Assembly: GCF_006438875.1 (NCBI RefSeq)
Contig: NZ_RCZH01000012.1
Location: 141,721 to 205,720, forward strand
Reading direction: 5' to 3'
DNA length: 64,000 bases
Source: Flavobacterium pectinovorum
GTDB taxonomy: Bacteria > Bacteroidota > Bacteroidia > Flavobacteriales > Flavobacteriaceae
Each line of letters starts with the position of its first letter. The stretch's first letter is position 1. Of this stretch, positions 59,399 to 64,000 are shown one piece after another. The position numbers and the translations under genes are program-made. The notes below the pieces were generated by a model. It saw only the letters and a program-made list of their open reading frames with translations, did no database searches and was not told the DNA's origin.

Positions 59399-59971
59399 TT
59401 ATATCTTTCCTGCTCTAATTTTACTCATGAATTCAGCAGAAAAATCGAGATAGGAGGCAAGCATGTATTGGGGAACACGTTGTACAAATTCAGGATTCAT
59501 ATCATTAAAATGATGATATCTTTCTTCTGCCGACATCGTAAACAGAAATTTAATGCGCATCTGAGCAGCACCAAAGGATTTTTGAGAAACGATTCGAAAG
59601 TAGCGCTCTAGTTTCGGAATCTGAATTAAAAGAGATTCCAGAATAGGTTTTTCTATAGCAATGACTTCGCAGTTCTCAATAGCCTGAATATAAAAATGGG
59701 AAGGAGTATGATTATGATAACTTAAATAATCAGTAATCCACCAGTTTTCAATCCCAAACTGAAGAGTTTGTTCACTTCCTTTAGAATTGATTATGTATTG
59801 TCGCATACACCCTTTGATAATAAAATACATTGTATTACAAACCTGGCCTTCCTGCAGTACAAGTGTCTTCTTTTTGATTGTAGATAAACCTAAGCACGAT
59901 TTAAGAATATCGATCTCCGAAGGTTCGAGAATTATAAATTTTTCTATATGTTGAAAAAGAGATGTAAACAT
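59399..59971 (-). CDS. Crp/Fnr-family transcriptional regulator
   Basis: A 190-residue protein with the cyclic-nucleotide-binding-like barrel (VLQEGQVCNTMYFIIKGCMR, LQFGIENWWITDYLSY) and a C-terminal winged-helix region (VPQYMLASYLDFSAEFMSKI). It lacks an obvious cAMP-binding Arg/Ser pocket and Fnr cysteines, as is usual for the many small Crp-like proteins of Bacteroidota. It probably controls the AhpD-like gene downstream. Confidence 0.87.
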   Translation of the reverse strand: MFTSLFQHIEKFIILEPSEIDILKSCLGLSTIKKKTLVLQEGQVCNTMYFIIKGCMRQYIINSKGSEQTLQFGIENWWITDYLSYHNHTPSHFYIQAIENCEVIAIEKPILESLLIQIPKLERYFRIVSQKSFGAAQMRIKFLFTMSAEERYHHFNDMNPEFVQRVPQYMLASYLDFSAEFMSKIRAGKI

Positions 59972-59992
59972 TTGAAGATACTAGATTATATA

Positions 59993-60000
59993 CAAATGTA
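59993..60000 (-). promoter_or_regulatory. -7 box TACATTTG of the Crp-type gene
   Basis: A perfect TAnnTTTG, 21 nt upstream of the ATG at 59971. Confidence 0.5.
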
Positions 60001-60050
60001 CCTTTTATATTCAATTTGTAAAAGTTGGAATTTTAGAAATATCTATAAAG

Positions 60051-60084
60051 CAAAAAACCATTCGCGTTAACGAATGGTTTTTCT
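60051..60084 (-). terminator. Terminator of the thrS-infC-rpmI-rplT operon
   Basis: AAAAACCATTCG (60053-60064) pairs with CGAATGGTTTTT (60071-60082) around a 6-nt loop, with A/T runs outside. It lies 40 nt past the rplT stop. Confidence 0.88.
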
Positions 60085-60122
60085 ATGATAAGTAAGTAAT
60101 CTAAATTGAGTTTATAAAACGT

Positions 60123-60467
60123 TTATTTTACTTTATTAAGTATTGCTTTGAAAGCTTCAGGGTGATTCATCGCTAAATCTGCAAGAACTTTACGGTTCAA
60201 TTCGATTCCGTTAGCTTTTACTTTTCCCATGAATTGAGAATAAGAGATTCCTTCCAATCTAGCTCCAGCGTTGATACGTTGAATCCATAAAGCACGGAAA
60301 TTTCTTTTGTTTTGTTTTCTATCGCGGTAAGCGTAGCACATTGCTTTCTCTACTGCATTCTTAGCAACTGTCCAAACGTTTTTACGTCTACCAAAGAAAC
60401 CTTTGGCTTGCTTCATTATTTTTTTTCTTCTTGCTCTTTTGGCAACTGAATTTACTGCTCTTGGCAT
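60123..60467 (-). CDS. rplT: 50S ribosomal protein L20
   Basis: A 114-residue L20 starting MPRAVNSVAKRARRKKIMKQ, with the conserved AKGFFGRRKNVW and the C-terminal globular part (FRALWIQRINAGAR, YSQFMGKVKANG). It binds 23S rRNA early in 50S assembly. Distal gene of the thrS-infC-rpmI-rplT operon. Confidence 0.96.
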   Translation of the reverse strand: MPRAVNSVAKRARRKKIMKQAKGFFGRRKNVWTVAKNAVEKAMCYAYRDRKQNKRNFRALWIQRINAGARLEGISYSQFMGKVKANGIELNRKVLADLAMNHPEAFKAILNKVK

Positions 60468-60567
60468 AATTTTAATGTGTTTTTGTAGCAGGCGTCCTGA
60501 ATTAAATCAAAGGAACTTAAAAGCCATACTCCAAGGTTATATAAATAATTTTTAACCTAAAGAATTA

Positions 60568-60765
60568 TTAGATAATTCTTAATTGTTGTTTGATGCTTTT
60601 CATATCTGTTTTGTGAACTAACGCTGAGTGTGTCAAAGCTAATTTACGTTTTTTAGATTTTTTAGTCAAGATGTGACTTTTAAAAGCATGCTTTCTTTTA
60701 ATCTTTCCAGAACCAGTAACTTTGAAACGTTTCTTGGCGCTAGATTTTGTTTTCATTTTAGGCAT
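60568..60765 (-). CDS. rpmI: 50S ribosomal protein L35
   Basis: A 65-residue L35 (MPKMKTKSSAKKRFKVTGSG, then KIKRKHAFKSHILTKKSKKR). Normal length. It is separated from infC by about 100 nt containing an inverted repeat. Confidence 0.96.
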   Translation of the reverse strand: MPKMKTKSSAKKRFKVTGSGKIKRKHAFKSHILTKKSKKRKLALTHSALVHKTDMKSIKQQLRII

Positions 60766-60814
60766 TTTTCCTAGTGTTTTAATTTATTCTTACTTACTTA
60801 TTTCTTTGTTTCAA

Positions 60815-60858
60815 GTTTACAGTTTCAGGTTCTAAAACTGAATACTGAAACTGTAAAC
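60815..60858. repeat. 14-bp perfect inverted repeat between infC and rpmI
   Basis: GTTTACAGTTTCAG (60815-60828) and CTGAAACTGTAAAC (60845-60858). It is of the same CTGAAAC style as other dispersed repeats here, but in a ribosomal operon it could also act on mRNA stability or L20/L35 expression. Confidence 0.75.
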
Positions 60859-60864
60859 TGAACA

Positions 60865-61422
60865 CTATTTCTTTTTCTTCGGAGCAATGAACATAATCAT
60901 TCTCTTTCCTTCTAAAACGGGCATTGCCTCAACTTTACCATGTTCTTCCAGATCTGTAGCCAAACGTAGTAATAAAATCTGTCCTTGATCTTTATAGATG
61001 ATAGAACGTCCTTTAAAGAAAACGAATGCTTTTAGTTTAGCACCTTCTTTCAGGAACTTCTCTGCATTCTTTCTTTTAAACTCATAATCATGCTCATCTG
61101 TCTGAGGACCAAAACGAATTTCTTTTACTACAACTTGCGTAGACTTAGCTTTTAAAACCTTATCACGTTTCTTTTGTTCGTAAACAAATTTCTTGTAATC
61201 CATGATTTTACAAACTGGCGGTTCAGCGTTTGGCGAAATCTCAACCAAATCCAATTCAAATTGATCCGCTAATCGTAAAGCTTCAGCAAGCTTAAATACA
61301 CCAGGTTCGATGTTCTCGCCAACTAATCTTACTTCTTGTACACCACGAATAAGGTTATTTATTCTGTGGGCATCCTTTTTTTCTACTCGAGGTTGGTAAC
61401 CTCTGTTGCTTCTTATTGCTAT
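60865..61422 (-). CDS. infC: Translation initiation factor IF-3, ATA start
   Basis: A 185-residue IF-3. The first in-frame ATG or usual alternative would lose the N-terminal domain. Reading upstream, the frame gives AIRSNRGYQPRVEKKDAHRI then NNLIRGVQEVRLVGENIEPG, the normal IF-3 N-terminus, and the codon before A-I-R-S is ATA at 61422-61420. In E. coli infC starts with AUU and IF-3 discriminates against it, which gives autoregulation; the same is likely here. The C-terminal domain has DEHDYEFKRKNAEKFL and ends K-K-K-K. It starts 16 nt after the thrS stop. Confidence 0.93.
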   Translation of the reverse strand: MAIRSNRGYQPRVEKKDAHRINNLIRGVQEVRLVGENIEPGVFKLAEALRLADQFELDLVEISPNAEPPVCKIMDYKKFVYEQKKRDKVLKAKSTQVVVKEIRFGPQTDEHDYEFKRKNAEKFLKEGAKLKAFVFFKGRSIIYKDQGQILLLRLATDLEEHGKVEAMPVLEGKRMIMFIAPKKKK

Positions 61423-61438
61423 GACTTTATAATTTAAG

Positions 61439-63385
61439 TTAAACTGTAAAAACTTTTAATGTCTTTTTTATTTCTTCGTTTACAATAGCGACAAATTCAT
61501 CAATTGTAACTGTAATATTCCCTTTTCCTTCTTGACCGTGACGACGGATTGAAATCGTTCCGTTTTTCTCCTCTTCCTCACCTACGATAAGCATAAACGG
61601 TATTTTCTGCATTTCAGCATCTCTAATTTTCTTACCAATAGTCTCGCTTCGGTTGTCAATTAGGGCGCGAATTTCGTGATTTTCTAGCAAATCTAAAACT
61701 TTTTTAGCATATATTTCGTATTTCTCGCTCAAAGACAAGATTATAGCCTGTTCCGGTATAAGCCAAAGTGGGAAATTTCCTGCAGTGTGCTCAAGTAAAA
61801 TTGCTATAAAGCGTTCCATTGATCCAAAAGGAGCTCTGTGAATCATAACAGGGCGATGTAATTCATTATCAGCACCTTTATATGTTAATTCAAAACGTTC
61901 AGGAAGGTTATAATCCACTTGAATAGTTCCTAATTGCCATTGTCTGCCCAAAGCATCTTTAACCATAAAGTCAAGCTTCGGACCATAAAAAGCAGCCTCG
62001 CCATATTCTACTACAGTATTTAGTCCTTTATCAGCCGCAGCATTGATAATTGCATTTTCAGCTTTCTCCCAATTTTCATCAGAACCAATGTATTTATCTC
62101 TGTTTTCTTTATCTCTTAACGAAATTTGAGCCGTAAAGTTTTCAAAACCTAATGAACCAAATACATAAAGTACCAGGTCAATAACTTTTTTAAACTCTTC
62201 GTCTAATTGCTCCGGAGTACAAAAAATATGTGCATCATCCTGAGTAAATCCTCTTACGCGAGTTAAACCATGCAATTCACCAGACTGCTCATATCTATAT
62301 ACAGTACCAAATTCAGCGTAACGCTTCGGTAAATCTTTATAAGACCAAGGTCTTACATTATAGATCTCACAGTGGTGAGGACAGTTCATTGGTTTCAATA
62401 AAAACTCTTCACCTTCGGCTGGAGTGCTGATTGGTTGAAAACTATCAGCACCATATTTTGCATAGTGACCAGAAGTTACATACAGTTCTTTCTGACCAAT
62501 ATGTGGAGTAACCACTTGTTCGTATCCGGCTTTCTTCTGAGCTTTCTTTAAAAATTGTTCTAAACGATCTCTAAGCGCAGCGCCTTTAGGTAACCATAAA
62601 GGTAAACCAGCACCAACTTTTTGAGAGAAAGCAAATAATTCAAGTTCCTTTCCTAATTTACGGTGATCGCGACGTTTTGCTTCCTCAAGAAGTTCAAGAT
62701 ACTCAGTCAAATCTTTCTGTTTAGGAAAAGAAGTTCCGTAAACACGAGTCAACTGTTTGTTTTTCTCATCACCTCTCCAGTAAGCACCCGCTACACTCAT
62801 GATTTTAAAAGCCTTGATGATTCCGGTATTCGGAATATGTCCACCACGGCATAAATCAGTAAAAGTAGCATGGTCACAAAAAGTAATAGTTCCGTCTTCA
62901 AGATTTGAGATTAACTCAGTCTTGTAAACGTTATCTTTGTACATTTCTAAAGCATCAGCTTTGCTAACCGGACGCATTTTAAATTCATGCTTACCTCTTG
63001 AAATCTCAAGAACACGATCTTCGATCTTTTTAAAATCAGCATCAGTGATTTTTTGGTCTTCAAAATCAACATCATAATAGAAACCGTTAGAAATCGCAGG
63101 TCCAAGAGTTAGTTTAATTCCAGGATATAATTCCTCAAGCGCTTGCGCCATGACGTGCGAAGTCGAATGCCAAAAAGCTTTTTTACCTTCTGCATCGTTC
63201 CAAGTATATAAAATAAGACTACCGTCGGTCGTCAATGGAGTTTCGGTTTCAATTGTTGTACCATTAAAAGATGCCGAAATCACGTTTCTTGCAAATCCTT
63301 CACTAATGCTCTTAGCAACCTCCATCGGAGTTACGCCCGAAGCAAACTCTCTAATTGACCCGTCGGGTAAAGTAATCTTAATCAT
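61439..63385 (-). CDS. thrS: Threonine-tRNA ligase
   Basis: A 648-residue class II synthetase with all domains: TGS (MIKITLPDGSIREFASGVTP), editing domain with HSTSHVMAQALEELYPG and CRGGHIPNTG, catalytic core (motif 2 YEQSGELHGLTRVRGFTQDD, the zinc-binding Cys in KPMNCPHHCEIY, motif 3 HRAPFGSMERFIAILLEH), and the C-terminal anticodon-binding domain. First gene of the operon with infC, rpmI and rplT, driven by a consensus promoter. Confidence 0.96.
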   Translation of the reverse strand: MIKITLPDGSIREFASGVTPMEVAKSISEGFARNVISASFNGTTIETETPLTTDGSLILYTWNDAEGKKAFWHSTSHVMAQALEELYPGIKLTLGPAISNGFYYDVDFEDQKITDADFKKIEDRVLEISRGKHEFKMRPVSKADALEMYKDNVYKTELISNLEDGTITFCDHATFTDLCRGGHIPNTGIIKAFKIMSVAGAYWRGDEKNKQLTRVYGTSFPKQKDLTEYLELLEEAKRRDHRKLGKELELFAFSQKVGAGLPLWLPKGAALRDRLEQFLKKAQKKAGYEQVVTPHIGQKELYVTSGHYAKYGADSFQPISTPAEGEEFLLKPMNCPHHCEIYNVRPWSYKDLPKRYAEFGTVYRYEQSGELHGLTRVRGFTQDDAHIFCTPEQLDEEFKKVIDLVLYVFGSLGFENFTAQISLRDKENRDKYIGSDENWEKAENAIINAAADKGLNTVVEYGEAAFYGPKLDFMVKDALGRQWQLGTIQVDYNLPERFELTYKGADNELHRPVMIHRAPFGSMERFIAILLEHTAGNFPLWLIPEQAIILSLSEKYEIYAKKVLDLLENHEIRALIDNRSETIGKKIRDAEMQKIPFMLIVGEEEEKNGTISIRRHGQEGKGNITVTIDEFVAIVNEEIKKTLKVFTV

Positions 63386-63405
63386 TGTTTATAATTTTGT
63401 GAATG

Positions 63406-63436
63406 CAAATATAAGGCATTACAAAAATACATACAA
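63406..63436 (-). promoter_or_regulatory. Promoter of the thrS operon
   Basis: -7 box TATATTTG (63406-63413) and TTG (63434-63436), 20 nt apart. Leader of about 15 nt. Confidence 0.75.
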
Positions 63437-63560
63437 TACATATATTCATGTTTATACTATAATATATAGGAAGAATTTATATCAGGATAATGCAGGTAAC
63501 TATTATCCTTTATATATAAGGAGAAAATCGTGCCATATAGGCAGGAGCGCTTCTTTATCC

Positions 63561-63664
63561 AGTCCAACAGATTTTCAAAGTCTGCCGGGTTATTTTTTAT
63601 ACCTATATATAAGGAGTGTTTTTCAGCCGCCAAACCCAACAGATTTTGAAAGCCTGTCGGGTTT
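63561..63664. repeat. Two tandem copies of a C-C-A-A-C-A-G hairpin repeat
   Basis: Copy 2 (63632-63664) pairs AAACCC-AACAG with CCTGT-C-GGGTTT. Copy 1 (63561-63592) has the same layout, AGTCCAACAGATTTT...GTCTGCCGGGTTA, more degenerate. Both are accompanied by TATACCTATATATAAGGAG-like sequence. No gene is present from 63385 to the window end. Confidence 0.7.
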
Positions 63665-63721
63665 ACTATATAGGTATGATTTGGGATTTGGGATTTCAGA
63701 CATGGAATTTGAATAAGATCA

Positions 63722-63805
63722 GGAGCTATTTCCCGCTATCCACTACAATCTTTTGCTTTTTAAAGGAAAAAGCAAAAGGATTTTCGTTACTATCGGGGCT
63801 AGGGC
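63722..63805. repeat. Dispersed hairpin repeat, subfamily B, copy 2
   Basis: Begins GGAGCTATTTCCCGCTATCC and ends CTATCGGGGCTAGGGC, nearly the same ends as 19737-19819; the internal hairpin differs (CTTTTGCTTTTT with AAAAAGCAAAAG). Confidence 0.78.
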
Positions 63806-63864
63806 AGCAGTTTCCAGAAGAATTTCCGGGATAAAATCACCGCAAAACCAAAACTCTGCGCCTT

Positions 63865-63905
63865 CGCTCCCGTCCCGAAGTTTCGGGATCGGGATTGCGC
63901 GATTA
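63865..63905. repeat. CCCGAA-type palindromic repeat
   Basis: GTCCCGAAGTTTCGGGATCG can form a hairpin (TCCCGAA/TTCGGGA). A similar CCCGAGGCTTCGGGAG is found near 19868. The window ends in non-coding sequence. Confidence 0.5.
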
Positions 63906-64000
63906 ACCAAAACACCAGCAAAATGAGTCTTTGCGTCTTAGTGCCTTAGCGGCAACCCCCCGTAAAACAAGCAAAACCCCAAAAGCAACAAAAAACTTTC

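Noticed and set aside
63616..63834. 72-residue plus-strand frame near the window end
   Set aside because: It crosses two repeat types and has no conserved features; an overlapping frame from 63150 is antisense to thrS.

Overview
The window is a low-GC chromosomal segment from a member of the Bacteroidota, most likely the genus Flavobacterium. Three things point there: flavobacterial -7 promoter boxes (TAnnTTTG, several with a TTG 20-22 nt upstream), no recognisable Shine-Dalgarno sequences, and lineage-typical genes (split transketolase, zeaxanthin-type carotenoid genes, GxxExxY and four-helix-bundle proteins, DUF5522, DUF5713). No rRNA, prophage, intact insertion sequence or CRISPR array was seen.

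Layout. 0-5 kb: end of a cobU gene and a B12/iron-type ABC importer (binding lipoprotein, permease, ATPase). Two inverted-repeat-flanked single-gene cassettes lie here, and one splits permease from ATPase. 5-20 kb: housekeeping and accessory genes (trmL, an RluE-type pseudouridine synthase, an SDR, an ECF sigma/anti-sigma pair, rmuC, thioesterase, YceI, a TetR-AarF pair) and one frameshifted membrane gene. 20-26 kb: a light-response and carotenoid cluster (photolyase, SRPBCC, crtZ, crtB, crtI, CarH-like MerR/B12 regulator). 26-29 kb: Kir-type channel, TPR protein, acyltransferase and an Xre remnant. 29.4-32.9 kb: a duplicated tRNA-Leu/tRNA-Lys locus with a 3-kb insert of small lipoproteins and orphan ORFs. 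33-46 kb: core genes (aroK, PRTase, S4 protein, FKBP lipoprotein, transketolase, tgt, lptG-like, accA, dnaB). 46-52 kb and 54-59 kb: two two-component loci. 60-63.4 kb: the thrS-infC-rpmI-rplT operon. The last 0.6 kb is repeats only.

Most interesting material. (1) The 46-52 kb locus has a histidine kinase, a membrane protein, a NarL-type regulator and four related small proteins, three of them lipoprotein-derived, all ending in a Y-D-G/A-x-R-P-S/C-P-P tail; a truncated paralogue and a second kinase remnant record repeated duplication. (2) The 54-59 kb locus has two adjacent TPR sensor kinases, one with Asn at the phospho-acceptor His. (3) A 16-bp palindrome (WTACGGWATYACGTAW) precedes the first locus's regulator and a small membrane gene of the second, and a half-conserved copy precedes the second locus's kinase, so the two systems may share or cross-read an operator. 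(4) The crtI and carH promoters share a palindrome, a candidate B12-dependent light operator. (5) infC starts with a non-canonical ATA codon. (6) Several families of hairpin-forming dispersed repeats fill intergenic gaps.

Start sites were moved inward from the longest reading frame where a promoter box, signal peptide or family alignment from memory demanded it; these cases are noted.
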